Below are positions 1-9,538 of a DNA stretch of 64,000 nt, piece by piece. The number at the start of each line of letters is the position of its first letter. Positions within the stretch are counted from its first letter, which is position 1. The DNA comes from Halalkalibacter hemicellulosilyticusJCM 9152. Its GTDB lineage: Bacteria > Bacillota > Bacilli > Bacillales > Bacillaceae_D. The notes under the pieces are model-generated. The model made no database searches, had not been told where the DNA came from, and was given only the letters and a program-made list of their open reading frames with translations. Both the position numbers and the translations under genes were made by a program. The DNA is taken from NCBI RefSeq assembly GCF_000513115.1, contig NZ_BAUU01000001.1, forward strand, positions 1 to 64,000, in the 5' to 3' direction.

Positions 1-3000
1 TCTAGTTCAGGAGTTGTAAACAAAGCATATTCAATAGGTCAAGTGGCGGGAAGCAGTAGAGTTGGTGGGGTCGTTAACACAGGAAATAATTTTGTGAACA
101 TCGAGAACAGCTTTTACTCGGATGAAGAGGCTGACAATGGTATTGGCACATTAAAATCAATGAGTGAATTGCAAGATATTCTGACTTATACCGATGTTGA
201 TGTTGAAGGACTTGATGAACCGTGGGATTTTGATTTGATTTGGAATATCGATTCGACAGTGAATGATGGGTATCCGTATATTCTTACAACGCTAGATTTA
301 ACTTATGATGCCAACGGTGCGGAGGATGGCTGGTTAGCAGATACGCAAGAGTATACGTATCCTAAATACAAAGATATAACCGTACAAGGCGAAGATGGTT
401 TGACTAAGAGAGGCTATACGTTTGTCGGCTGGAACACCGAAGCGGATGGAAGCGGTGAAACGTATAGAGAGGGTGATACATTTAGCCTCGGGATAGAAGG
501 TGTGACGTTATACGCGCAGTGGTCTGTTAACCAATATGAGTTGCGTTATGATGGGAACGGGCATGATGAAGGAAGTGCGCCGGAAACGGAAGAAGTGACG
601 TATGGAAGCGCAGTGGTGGTAGCTGATCCTCATACGTTGAGCCGAACGGGCTATACGTTTGTTGGTTGGAACACCGAAGCGGAGGGGAGTGGTGAAACGT
701 ATAGAGAGGGTGACACGTTCATCCAAGGTGCAGGAAATGTGACGTTCTATGCGCAGTGGTCTGTAAATCACTACGAGTTGCGTTATGACGGGAACGGACA
801 AGAGGGGGGAAGTGCTCCAGAAGCGGAATTTGTTGCGTATGGAAGTGAAGTGGAGGTATCGAATTCTCAAACGTTAAGTCGGACCGGTTATACGTTTGTT
901 GGCTGGAACACGGAAGCTGATGGAAGTGGTGAAGTCTATAACGAGGGTGACACGTATACTCAAGGAATAGGAAATGTGACGTTCTATGCGCAGTGGTCTG
1001 TAAATCACTACGAGCTGCGATATGACGGGAACGGGCAAGATGGGGGAAGTGCGCCAGAAGCGGTATCTGTTGCGTATGGAAGTGAAGTGGAGGTATCGGA
1101 TTCTCAAACGTTAAGCCGGACCGGTTATACGTTTGTTGGCTGGAACACGGAAGCCGATGGAAGTGGTGAAGTCTATAACGAGGGTGACACGTTTACTCAA
1201 GGAATAGGAGATGTGACGTTCTATGCGCAGTGGTCTGTAAATGACTATGAGCTGCGATATGATGGCAATGGGCAAGATGGAGGAAATGCGCCAGAAGCGG
1301 AATCTATTGCGTATGGAAGTGAAGTAGTGGTATCGGATTCTCATACATTAAGTCGAACGGGTTATACGTTTGTCGGCTGGAATATGGAAGCGACGGAAGT
1401 GGCGAATTCTATAGTGAGGGAGATGCATTTACTCAAGATGCAGGGGATGTGACGTTCTATGCACAGTGGTCGGTTAATCAATATGAATTGCGTTATGAAG
1501 GAAACGGTGAGGATGGAGGAAATGCGCCAGAAGCGGAATCCGTTGCGTATGGAAGTGAAGTAACGGTATCGGATTCTCATACATTAAGTCGAACGGGCTA
1601 TACGTTTGTCGGCTGGAATACGGAAGCCGACGGGAGTGGCGAATTCTATAGTGAGGGAGATGCATTTACCCAAGATGCAGGGGATGTGACGTTCTATGCA
1701 CAGTGGTCGGTTAATCAATATGAATTGCGTTATGAAGGAAACGGTAAGGATGGAGGAAGTGTGCCGGAAGCGGAATCTGTTGTGTATGGAAGTGAAGTTG
1801 AGGTAGCTGATCGTCATACATTAAGCCGAACGGGTTACACCTTTGTTGGCTGGAACACGGAAGCCGACGGAAGTGGCGAATTCTATAGTGAGGGCGATAC
1901 ATTTACCCTAGGTGCAGGGGATCTGACGTTCTATGCGCAGTGGTCAGTAATCCAGTATAAGTTGCGATATGAAGGGAACGGACAAGATGAAGGAAGTGCC
2001 CCAGCAACGAAAGAAGTGACGTATGGAAGTGAAACTACGGTAGCTGATTCACATACGTTAAGCCGAATGGGCTATACCTTCGTTGGCTGGAACACAGAAG
2101 CTGACGGAAGTGGTACTACTTTTAATCCTGGTGATACCTTTCGTATGGAGGGCGAATCTATTACCTTGCATGCGCAATGGGGAAGCAACAATGCTTTATT
2201 AAGCGAGTTAGTCATTAGTGATGGGTTATTAAGCCCTGTATTTGAAGCTGAACGGACTCATTATACGGTGGAGGTTGGACATCACGTGGAATCGATCACC
2301 TTTACACCGAGTCTTCAAGATGAACGTTCAACAATAGAAATAAATGGAAACGAGATAGTGAGCGGGCAACCATCAAGTCATTTCTCATTAGATGAAAGAA
2401 TGAATACTATATTAATTGAAATCACGTCTGAGGATGGCTCAACAATGGCGTACACAGTCGATGTGCTAAGAAGAGTGCCGATCGAAACCGCCCAACTGAC
2501 TAGAACAATTGATTACGTTATAATGGATGATGAGTCCATTCGAATGCTCGATAATGATGGAATTCTCATTGTTACCTTGAAAGATGAGCTAGATGATGTA
2601 ATTGAAGTAAGATTTACTCAAAGTCAAGTACAGCAGTTGCAGGAAAAAGCAGTGTTTGTTCAAGTCGTTAAGGAAGATGTATCTCTGCAAATTCCATTTG
2701 TGAATTTTGATCAAGAGAAAGATTTAAATCTAACTTTACAAAAAAAGGATCAAAAGCTAGATGAATTCGTTCATGCTGCCCGAGCAGCCAGTTCGATTTA
2801 TCAATTTAATATTTTTCAGGATGGGGAATGGATTAGTGTATTTGATCACGAGATAGAATTATCCTTTGCAGTGAATAGCGATGGAATGAACCGAGAGGAA
2901 CTTCAAGTATATTACTATAATCCTGATATTCAGGAATGGGAATTGATTGGTGGAAGTTACAGCAATGGTTACATTCAAGCAAATACAAATCATTTCAGTA

Positions 3001-3263
3001 CATTTGCTGTTTTTCACTTAAGTGATTTTGAAGAGTTTATAAGTGAAGATGAGCCTAAAGAGATCGTACGAGACGTGAAACCTGATGATGAAGAAGTCAT
3101 AGAAGAAGATCAGATGCTAGAAGAAAACGATGAAGGTGAATCTTTACCGACAACGGCTACACCGTCATACAACAAAATGATGATGGGCGTTATGCTGTTG
3201 ATAGCAGGTATGATCATGCTCTTATCGTACCGGCGTTATAGGGCTAAAGGAATGAGGAATTAA
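1..3263 (+). pseudogene. InlB-repeat cell-wall surface protein, 5' end missing, frameshifted
   Basis: The reading frame is open from the first base, so the true start lies left of the window. The N-terminal part has GLUG-like motifs (SSGVVNKAYSIGQVAG). Then follow eight InlB B-repeat (Flg_new/PF09479-type) units of about 79 residues, each with a GYTFVGWNTEADGSGE core and ending in TFYAQWSV. A cadherin-like beta-sandwich domain comes next (about 2190-2480), then a 200-residue C-terminal region. The end is LPTTA, a hydrophobic helix and RRYRAKG, a sortase-type signal with LPxTA rather than LPxTG. The first frame stops at 1452 and the second resumes at 1449. Comparison of unit 5 with unit 6 places a missing C near 1390-1393 (gaagc-gacgg against gaagccgacgg). 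The family is exported and wall-anchored, often in adhesion. Frameshift could be a sequencing or assembly error in near-identical repeats. Confidence 0.8.
299..2188 (+). repeat. Tandem coding repeats of about 237 bp (eight InlB-type units)
   Basis: Eight consecutive units share DNA as well as protein sequence; for example ggttatacgtttgtcggctg recurs with few changes at about 1363, 1599 and 1835. Units 5 and 6 are almost identical, including the 'agtgagggagatgcattta' segment, which suggests recent duplication or gene conversion. The high identity makes unit number unstable and hard to assemble. Confidence 0.85.
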
Positions 3264-3276
3264 ATAAGATTGATTA

Positions 3277-3316
3277 AGGGCATACTGCACAATGTGCGGT
3301 ATAGCTCTTTTTTTGT
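3277..3316 (+). terminator. Rho-independent terminator after the surface-protein gene
   Basis: The arms gcatactgcac and gtgcggtatagc pair around an AAT loop and are followed by a run of seven T's. It lies 15 bases after the stop codon. Confidence 0.75.
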
Positions 3317-3417
3317 GGAAAATACAAATTCCATATGTGTAAAACCCAAAAGATCGAACCCTAGGGTGATAGTGTTCATAATTAATCCAAGTATGTTAAT
3401 AATTTTGTCGTTGAATA

Positions 3418-3882
3418 TCATGAGTTTTCTAATGTTGCCACTCCAAGTGCTAAATTGGCCCAAAGGATTTTTTCTACCTTTTCAATTTGATCCTTACTAC
3501 AGTTGACAACTAGAATGACTTCAGATGTTTTCCCCCTAATTTGTCTTTTCCTTTTATGGACCACTTTAAAAAGGATGTAGTCAATTATAAAGCCAAGAAT
3601 AAATCCGCTTGCCGCACCAATTAAGCCCCAATAAATGGGTCCCCACTCAAGGGTAAAGCCGATACTCGCTCCTATAACAGAAAAAGCAGTACCGATAGCT
3701 GCTCCCTTATCAAAAAGGCTGACACCATCGGCGCGATGTAGAGTATCCAATAATTTCCGTTGCTCCACACGATTATCAAGAGGTACAGCTAATATGGATT
3801 CTTTATCAATCCCCATCTGCTCTAATTCCGTTATGCATAATTCTAAATAAGTAGAATGCTCATATGTTGAAAATACTTGCAA
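3418..3882 (-). CDS. Conserved small membrane protein of unknown function
   Basis: The protein has about 154 residues. The N-terminal half is soluble (STYEHSTYLELCITELEQMG), the middle has two Gly/Ala/Ile-rich membrane segments (AAIGTAFSVIGASIGF and WGLIGAASGFILGFIIDYIL), and the C-terminal part returns to a VILVVNCSKDQIEKVEKIL strand-helix pattern. This resembles small membrane proteins with a split ferredoxin-like fold, but I do not recognise the family. A GAGGTG site 7 bases upstream favours TTG at 3882; GTG at 3897 overlaps the stop of the upstream gene and is the alternative. It forms a two-gene unit with 3894-4673. Confidence 0.65.
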   Translation of the reverse strand: MQVFSTYEHSTYLELCITELEQMGIDKESILAVPLDNRVEQRKLLDTLHRADGVSLFDKGAAIGTAFSVIGASIGFTLEWGPIYWGLIGAASGFILGFIIDYILFKVVHKRKRQIRGKTSEVILVVNCSKDQIEKVEKILWANLALGVATLENS

Positions 3883-3893
3883 AACTATACACC

Positions 3894-4673
3894 TCACGTT
3901 CCCTTAGCCATTTTCACTCGGAATTGTTGATAATTCAATTTTAAATATTTTCGTTGCTCACTTTCAAACAGTTTGTTATTTTCAACCGTATTTACATAGG
4001 AATCATAGATAGAAAATCCTATGTGGGAAGGAATAAACAGTAACCACTGAGGATCAAGAACTTGTGTGGCATGAGCTATTTCTCCTAGGAAAAGGTGGTG
4101 AACAGCAACGAGAAGGTTCGAAAAATAAACAAAAACTATCGTAAAACTAGTTGTAAATAAAGCTGTTATCACCCGATGAATATAAAGTTGTCCGAGTCCA
4201 GGTGTAAATAGTGACCATAGTATAGCCATTAGGGGTCTCCTTTTGTCTAAGTAATTAACTTCCAAAGCCCCTATACTGTAGGTACTAAAATTAGCGTTTT
4301 CTCGTTCAGCTAGTATAAATACCTTATTCATATCAACGGTCGTTCGGTAGCTATCCCAAATGGCGAATAAGTAAACAGGAATATAGAACAAAAACCATTT
4401 TGGATCAAGAACCTCTTTTGCCATATCAATGTTTCCGTTAAATGAATAGACGATAGAAAGGTTTAAGTTGGTCATGTTATTAATGAGAATTTCCCAGATA
4501 AATAAAGTATACCCTCTAATATATTTTGATAAAAGGAGGTGACCGAAACCTGGAAAGGCTGCTGACCACCAAGCTATAATATAAGGGTTGCGTAAATGCA
4601 ACTGTGTTGTTCCAAATACATTTACATATGCTTTATATCTTCGATCATGATTTGTTGGTTTGAAATTATTCAC
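3894..4673 (-). CDS. Internally duplicated multi-spanning membrane protein
   Basis: About 259 residues starting at GTG, with GAGGGA 6 bases upstream. The protein is an internal duplication. SAAFPGFGHLLLSKYIRGYTL in the first half matches SLFTPGLGQLYIHRVITAL in the second, and LDPKWFLFYIPVYLFAIWDSY matches LDPQWLLFIPSHIGFSIYDSY. Each half has about two or three membrane segments and the PGxGxL signature of TM2/DUF5683-like membrane domains. Function is unknown. It ends in a 4-base overlap with the GTG of the next gene, so the two are probably co-translated. Confidence 0.65.
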   Translation of the reverse strand: MNNFKPTNHDRRYKAYVNVFGTTQLHLRNPYIIAWWSAAFPGFGHLLLSKYIRGYTLFIWEILINNMTNLNLSIVYSFNGNIDMAKEVLDPKWFLFYIPVYLFAIWDSYRTTVDMNKVFILAERENANFSTYSIGALEVNYLDKRRPLMAILWSLFTPGLGQLYIHRVITALFTTSFTIVFVYFSNLLVAVHHLFLGEIAHATQVLDPQWLLFIPSHIGFSIYDSYVNTVENNKLFESEQRKYLKLNYQQFRVKMAKGT

Positions 4674-4937
4674 ATTAGATCCCTCATTAAGTGAGTTATA
4701 AAACTTTTTTGAGTAGTATTAGCTATTTATTAGTGATTTATGATAAAGCTAATACACACGTGAAAGCTTTCGAGATAAGTTAATATAAAGTCTTGAATCT
4801 CGTAGTAAAGATGAGAAAGCAATGTTTTTACTTTTAGAATTAGGCAGAAGAAGTGGATAAGAATAGTTATAAAAGTTCTTCTTATTTAAAGGCTACTTGA
4901 CGATTACACATAATGGGTACGCATTTCTATCATTAAG
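4674..4937. other. AT-rich gap without a gene; one long inverted repeat
   Basis: I see no coding potential here. A 9-bp perfect inverted repeat, GTATTAGCT (4716-4724) and AGCTAATAC (4747-4755), encloses a 22-base AT-rich loop. There is no T-run beside it, so a terminator is unlikely. It could be a regulatory site of the leftward membrane-protein operon. Confidence 0.35.
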
Positions 4938-4989
4938 TTGACTAGACACTATTTGGTGTCATATAATAAATCAGACACCATTTGGTATC
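4938..4989 (+). promoter_or_regulatory. Sigma-A promoter with two tandem operators for the ArsR regulator
   Basis: TTGACT (4938-4943), an 18-bp spacer and TATAAT (4962-4967). Two copies of a GACACY-ATTTGG-TRTC dyad are present: GACACTATTTGGTGTC at 4945-4960 inside the spacer and GACACCATTTGGTATC at 4974-4989 over the start region. They are 29 bp apart, nearly three helix turns. This arrangement suits autorepression by the adjacent ArsR protein. Confidence 0.75.
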
Positions 4990-5007
4990 GTATCAGGAGG
5001 GAGCGCT

Positions 5008-5328
5008 TTGAACAAAACAAATGAAAAACGAGATGTATTTGTAGCGATTGCAGATCCGACAAGGCGTAAATTAATACGGATATTGGCAAATACCGATGAG
5101 CTACCTTTACATGAACTGACTCCTCACTTTCAGATGGGGCGTACAGCCGTCTCAAAGCATTTAATGATCCTAAGAGAAGCCAATTTAGTAACAAATCGCA
5201 AAGCAGGTAGAGAAACGAAGTATCGATTGAATCCAGAGCCTTTGCAAGAAGTGCGAGACTGGTTGTCCTTTTATGAACAATTTTGGCGTGAACGAGCTGC
5301 AATACTTAAAAATATGTTGGAGGAATGA
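5008..5328 (+). CDS. ArsR-family winged-helix repressor
   Basis: The 106-residue protein has the ArsR layout: FVAIADPTRRKLIRIL helix, then LHELTPHFQMGRTAVSKHLMILREANLV recognition helix and the RKAGRETKYRLNP wing. No cysteine or histidine metal site is visible. It therefore belongs with the SRPBCC-associated ArsR regulators and not with the metal sensors. The start is TTG with AGGAGGG 6 bases upstream. It precedes an AHSA1-domain gene by 3 bases, a common pairing in Bacillaceae. It probably represses this operon through the two dyads in the promoter. Confidence 0.85.
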   Translation: MNKTNEKRDVFVAIADPTRRKLIRILANTDELPLHELTPHFQMGRTAVSKHLMILREANLVTNRKAGRETKYRLNPEPLQEVRDWLSFYEQFWRERAAILKNMLEE

Positions 5329-5331
5329 GGA

Positions 5332-6117
5332 ATGGCAGAGATATCGTTAAATTTTCAATTTAAAAGTCCGATTAACAAAGTGTGGAAAGCATTAACGCAA
5401 TCTACAACACTTGCACAATGGGTGATGGAAAACAATTTTAAACCGATCGTCGGATATAAGTGTCAGTTTTGGAATAAGGAAATTGATTTAGTCGTGGATT
5501 GTGAAGTGTTAGCTGTTGATGAGCCCCATACCTTATCTTATACGTGGATAGGAGGCTCAATCGATACTGTCGTAACGTGGACCTTAACAGAAGACGGTGA
5601 CACTACGTATGTGCACCTTGACCATACTGGATTTGATGAAAAAGGCCAAGCGTATAACGGTGCGAAATACGGCTGGTCTTACAAAGTAGAAGAGCTTCAA
5701 AAGGTGTTAGGAGAAAAATCAACTCCTGACGAGGGAGGACATAGTCTAACAGATTTCACAGAATTTCTACAAGGCATTGATCATGGGGCGCATAGGGAAA
5801 GAACGGAACAATTATTTAGTTGGATTACGGAAAAATATCCGAAATTAGAAACAGTGACCAAATGGAATCAACCGATGTTTACGGATCATAGTACGTTTAT
5901 TATTGGATTTAGTGTGTCAAAAAAGCATTTAGCTGTTGCTCCTGAACAGGTAGCGATTCAACATGTCGAAGAGGACATACGAAAAGCGGGGTATGAATAT
6001 ACAAAAGAGCTGATTCGAATTCCTTGGAATCGTGAAGTTGATTATGATCTATTGGACAAAATAATTGATTTTAATATTTGGGACAAAGCAAATTGTACGA
6101 CATTTTGGAGGAAGTAA
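5332..6117 (+). CDS. AHSA1/SRPBCC domain fused to a YdhG/DUF1801-like domain
   Basis: Residues 1 to about 125 form an AHSA1-type SRPBCC domain (SPINKVWKALTQSTTLAQWV, then HTLSYTWIGGSIDTVVTWTL and a C-terminal helix GWSYKVEELQKVLGE). After a short linker, residues of about 135-261 match the YdhG/DUF1801 fold (TEFLQGIDHGAHRERTEQLF, VTKWNQPMF, FIIGFSVSKKHLAVAPE, AGYEYTKELIRIPW). In Bacillus subtilis the free-standing YdhG (Fra) is a frataxin-like iron chaperone. SRPBCC domains bind hydrophobic ligands. The two are normally separate proteins, so the combination is unusual. It is co-transcribed with the ArsR gene and probably with the flavin reductase downstream. Substrate unknown. Confidence 0.75.
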   Translation: MAEISLNFQFKSPINKVWKALTQSTTLAQWVMENNFKPIVGYKCQFWNKEIDLVVDCEVLAVDEPHTLSYTWIGGSIDTVVTWTLTEDGDTTYVHLDHTGFDEKGQAYNGAKYGWSYKVEELQKVLGEKSTPDEGGHSLTDFTEFLQGIDHGAHRERTEQLFSWITEKYPKLETVTKWNQPMFTDHSTFIIGFSVSKKHLAVAPEQVAIQHVEEDIRKAGYEYTKELIRIPWNREVDYDLLDKIIDFNIWDKANCTTFWRK

Positions 6118-6154
6118 ATGAACCTTATTGACTTATTGAAAAGGAGTGAATGAG

Positions 6155-6859
6155 ATGGCGTTTTTTCAAGATATGGTATCTATCTTTAAAAAAAGAGAGC
6201 TGCCTTTTATCGAAAGTGTTCAAGAAACAGAAGGTGTTTATACGTTTCGTTTTAAAAAGAAAGAGGATGTCACTTGGAAGGCAGGGCAACATGGCTTATT
6301 TACGATCACACATCAGAAAATCAAAGATCACACGCGCCCTTTTACAATCGCATCGATCCCTAAGGAGAATATGATTCAACTGACGATGAATGTGAGCGAT
6401 CAACCGAGTGAATTTAAGAAAGCGATGCTGTCATTAGAAAATGGAGATACGATTAAAATGGCTGGTCCTGTTGGTTCCTTTTATCTTAAAGAGGATACGC
6501 CTACAGTTCTCATAGCTGGAGGAATTGGTATTACCCCATTTCGTTCGATGATCAAACAAATTGAAGCAGATAATCGTAGTCGTACACAAATTCAATTGCT
6601 GTATTTGGAAAGCACTAAAGCCCATCTCTTTCAAGAGGAATTAGATGATCTTGCTAAAAAAACATCCGTTCAAGTAACCTATCTTGATCAAAGAGATGAT
6701 TTAAACAAGGCATTGGACATGTGTATAAGCGAATATTCGAATAATGGACATTTCTTCGTTGCCGGACCGAAATCAATGGTAGCAGCGACAACGACTTACT
6801 TACAGAAAAAGAATATACGTAAGCGACATATTAAAAAGGATACTTTTTATGGGTATTAG
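6155..6859 (+). CDS. Ferredoxin-NADP reductase-type FAD/NAD(P)H oxidoreductase
   Basis: The protein has about 234 residues with an FAD-binding beta-barrel (TWKAGQHGLFTI and the FAD motif RPFTIAS) and a pyridine-nucleotide-binding domain (AGGIGITPFRSM, then FFVAGPKSMV). It lacks a ferredoxin or globin domain, so it must pass electrons to a separate partner. ATG at 6155 is preferred because AAGGAG lies 8 bases upstream; the in-frame GTG at 6146 overlaps that ribosome site. It sits 37 bases after the AHSA1-YdhG gene. If the YdhG half does handle iron, ferric reduction is one possible role (inference). Confidence 0.8.
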   Translation: MAFFQDMVSIFKKRELPFIESVQETEGVYTFRFKKKEDVTWKAGQHGLFTITHQKIKDHTRPFTIASIPKENMIQLTMNVSDQPSEFKKAMLSLENGDTIKMAGPVGSFYLKEDTPTVLIAGGIGITPFRSMIKQIEADNRSRTQIQLLYLESTKAHLFQEELDDLAKKTSVQVTYLDQRDDLNKALDMCISEYSNNGHFFVAGPKSMVAATTTYLQKKNIRKRHIKKDTFYGY

Positions 6860-6896
6860 TAGCTGTTAAATAGGTTTTCAGAGGAGAGAGATTCGC

Positions 6897-7071
6897 ATAA
6901 ATAGAAAATCATTTTTCAACATAGAAAAACTTTTTTCTTTTCTTGCTCATCCTTGTTGCTGTGCTTTGTGTTGCATTATTCGTGTGGACGTATCAACTTG
7001 ACTGGATCGCTATACTTTTGTTTATATTAGGAGCTTTATGTATCATGATTGAGATAATGATGCTAGTATAG
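6897..7071 (+). pseudogene. Remnant of a small membrane protein gene
   Basis: After GAGGAGAG (6881-6888), a frame from the rare codon ATA reads NRKSFFNIEKLFSFL. One base out of frame, from about 6940, the sequence reads FLLILVAVLCVALFVW and continues hydrophobically to a TAG at 7069-7071. Joined, this would be a protein of about 57 residues with two membrane helices. The missing ATG and the shift in a T-rich tract suggest decay or a sequence error. I do not recognise the family. Confidence 0.35.
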
Positions 7072-7082
7072 TTTTTAAATTA

Positions 7083-7152
7083 AGAGGCAACGGTTTCTCA
7101 CATTGCTTAAAGACGCTGAAAAAGTTATAAACCAAACTTTTTCAGTGTCTTT
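7083..7152 (+). repeat. Dispersed intergenic repeat, copy 1 (partial, with hairpin)
   Basis: It contains GGCAACGGTTTCTCACATTGC, then TTAAAG and a hairpin with arms GACGCTGAAAAAGTT and AACTTTTTCAGTGTC. The same module recurs at 22620, 44325, 59370 and 62583. The hairpin probably also serves as terminator between the convergent genes on either side. Confidence 0.7.
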
Positions 7153-7171
7153 GGTGAATAAGAACACCTGT

Positions 7172-8334
7172 TTATAAAAAGAAAACAATCATTTTATACA
7201 GAAATAATATAACAAATGTCGAAATAATTGATGTTGTCGCTTGTTTAGAAGCTTGCTTGATTGCAAATGTAGTACCCATTTCTTTTCCGATCGTCCATAT
7301 TGTGACTAAACATGCTGATAATGTCGAAGCTAAATACACAATGATAAATAATTCAACCGTTGAAATCGCTGAAACGAATTCACCGCCACCTTGATTAAAT
7401 AAAAGAATACCATCTTTTCGAATGATGGAGAACAGCAACCCCACACTAGCATCAACAGGAATAGATAAGAAGGATAAGACCGGCTCTACCCATAATAATA
7501 ATTTAGCAATAATTCCTAACCCATTTAAGATCGAAGCGATGATACATATAATGAAAAAGACTGGCATAGCTTGAAGGAAAAATTGAGATGCTGCTCCTTT
7601 TATTTTATGAAAGAATTGCTTTAAGCTCCCTCTGTTTAGTTGTGATGTAGGTATGAAGTAATCCTCGTATTCATTAGAAGATGGGTACCAAATTCTCGTA
7701 TGTAATGCACCTACGATTAGTAAAACGAACAAGTACGGAATAAAAAGCCAAGGTTTCCCCCCGACACTAAAAATCGAAAGAGTCGCCCCAATTTGATAGC
7801 TACATGCTGATCCAAAGGATATCATCGATATGCACTGTTTTCTTGAACAAGCATGACAGGATTTCGTTTGAAGCACAGCGACAACATTACAACCATATCC
7901 CGTTAATATAGGATGAAATCTCTTCCGCTCAATCCGATTTTTCGCAAGATCGGGGTCATGTCACTTGTAATGGTATCCTTTAAGCCCATTTCTTCAGTGA
8001 AAGCGATACTTGCTCCAACGAATAAAACGACAGGAAATGCCCATAAGAACGAATACAGTCCTAGAGTCAGTAAGCCGAAGTCCCCTACTACCACTTGAGC
8101 GATGAGATACGGCACCTGAGAGAATAATTGTTCAAAGCGTTCAATGACGACTCGTTCGAACATTGGCTCTACTGAACTTGCGAGTAAGTAAGCAGCATAG
8201 ACCGGAAATCCGTAAATGCTCATGACTAAAAGTAAAGAAAGCATTGCTCTTCCATTATTAAACGGAAGCTTTGGAAGTTTCATTGTTCTTTTATTGAAAG
8301 AATACGAAGACGTTTCTTTTCTTGTTTCGCTCAT
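7172..8334 (-). pseudogene. FeoB-like/nucleoside-recognition 'gate' permease, frameshifted
   Basis: The N-terminal fragment (8334-7903) ends in ILRKIGLSGRDFILY. The second frame continues immediately with TGYGCNVVAVLQTKSC and on to 7172. Read together this is the FeoB core (GLSGKxFIP-LLxGxGCNVPA type) with about eight membrane helices in two gate domains, and KDGILLFNQGGGEF in the second. There is no GTPase domain. The join needs one extra base (or two fewer) around 7903-7910. GTPase-less FeoB-like proteins are annotated as nucleoside-recognition or ferrous-iron transporter proteins. The cysteines in TKSCHACSRKQC are notable beside the Cys-rich flavoprotein upstream. The transported substrate is unknown. 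Confidence 0.7.
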
Positions 8335-8390
8335 AGCACCACTGTCTCCTTACTTCATACTAAAATTAAATGAAAGAGAGAAAAAGTAAC

Positions 8391-9515
8391 CTAGCATTGA
8401 CATGAATTGTCGCAGCAAGAAAGATCATCAAGTAGCATATTTGATCGACGGTATTCCTCAAATACCTTTTCATTTAATTCCATGCCGAGCTGTTTACCGA
8501 TTTCTCTCGCTACAACCGCAAAGCGTTGGCGAAATTTATAAATGAAGCAAAAGATCACGTCTTTATGTCGTACTTGTGGACCGATTAGAAATAGTCCTTC
8601 GGAAACTGTTGATTCGTCTGCTTCCGTTAATTCAATCATGTTGTTTTCATCATAATAGAAGTGCTCAATAATTAAAGATAGGCTACTTCTAAAGCCGGTT
8701 GCCAATATAGGACGTGAAGAGCTAAATATGACTTCACCGCTTTCCAAAGAAATGAGGTAGCCTTCTTCGGTTTGTTCAACACGATTGACGGTACAGTTCC
8801 CTTTTAAGGTTAGTGCTTCATCATCTATTACTTCATTCAGACGATCAAAGGTGAATGGTGATAATGCAATGCTTGGGTCGGGGTTATCATCTTCCCATAC
8901 GGTCCCTTTAGATAAGACGGTTACCTTCTTTCCATAATGAATGAGGTTGATGGCGGCATCGATAGCACTTTCATAACCACCGATAACGATCACCTCATCG
9001 TCTTCAATATCGCCCCATGAAGCAACGCTACTAGTATGTAGGCACAGTTTTCCACCAGGGAATCCATTGTTATGAGGGTATTGAAACTCTCCACAAGCCC
9101 ATACGACAAATTTTGCTTTATAGTCGCCATTGTGCGTTTCAATTGAAAAGCCGTCCTCTAGCTTATTTACTCCTGTTACATCGACTCCAAATTTTATCGG
9201 GAGTTCAAAATGTTGTGCAACAGCCTCTAAATAATCGGCATATTCTTCACCGTTTAAATGCTCGGTTTGAAACGTGTAGCCAGGTGAAGTCGAGGGTACA
9301 ATTGCATTTAAATCAAGAAGCCCAAATCCATGTCCTGGGAATGAGGGAGTTAATAATCGTGTTTCCTCTGGCCACCTCCTGAATGAGCTCCCAACTGCAT
9401 CACGTTCTAAAATGAGGAAATTTTTCAGTCCCATTTGTTTAAATAGTGCCCCTAATCCTATCCCAGCAGGTCCAGCTCCAACGATGATAACGTCATAATA
9501 AAGTTTACGATTCAA
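8391..9515 (-). CDS. CzcO-like FAD/NAD(P)-binding oxidoreductase with Cys-rich tail
   Basis: The protein has 374 residues starting at TTG 9515, which has GAGGAGGGGG 6 bases upstream; the longer frame to 9560 lacks a ribosome site. It has an N-terminal FAD Rossmann motif (DVIIVGAGPAGIGLG), a flavoprotein monooxygenase-like core (SFRRWPEETRLLTPSFPG), a second nucleotide motif (EVIVIGGYESAIDAA) and ILATGFR. The fold is that of CzcO/YpdA-type oxidoreductases. The C-terminus, DDLSCCDNSCQC, carries four cysteines in ten residues, which could bind a metal or act as a redox relay (inference). It lies 56 bases upstream of the FeoB-like permease on the same strand, so the two probably work together. 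Confidence 0.8.
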   Translation of the reverse strand: MNRKLYYDVIIVGAGPAGIGLGALFKQMGLKNFLILERDAVGSSFRRWPEETRLLTPSFPGHGFGLLDLNAIVPSTSPGYTFQTEHLNGEEYADYLEAVAQHFELPIKFGVDVTGVNKLEDGFSIETHNGDYKAKFVVWACGEFQYPHNNGFPGGKLCLHTSSVASWGDIEDDEVIVIGGYESAIDAAINLIHYGKKVTVLSKGTVWEDDNPDPSIALSPFTFDRLNEVIDDEALTLKGNCTVNRVEQTEEGYLISLESGEVIFSSSRPILATGFRSSLSLIIEHFYYDENNMIELTEADESTVSEGLFLIGPQVRHKDVIFCFIYKFRQRFAVVAREIGKQLGMELNEKVFEEYRRSNMLLDDLSCCDNSCQC

Positions 9516-9538
9516 TGTAATCCCCCTCCTCGATAAAA

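Noticed and set aside
508-1902. Long antisense open frames (MRIRYLHFTSIRN type) opposite the surface-protein repeats
   Set aside because: They repeat with the 237-bp period, are the reverse complement of the InlB units and have no ribosome sites; they are shadows of the coding repeats.
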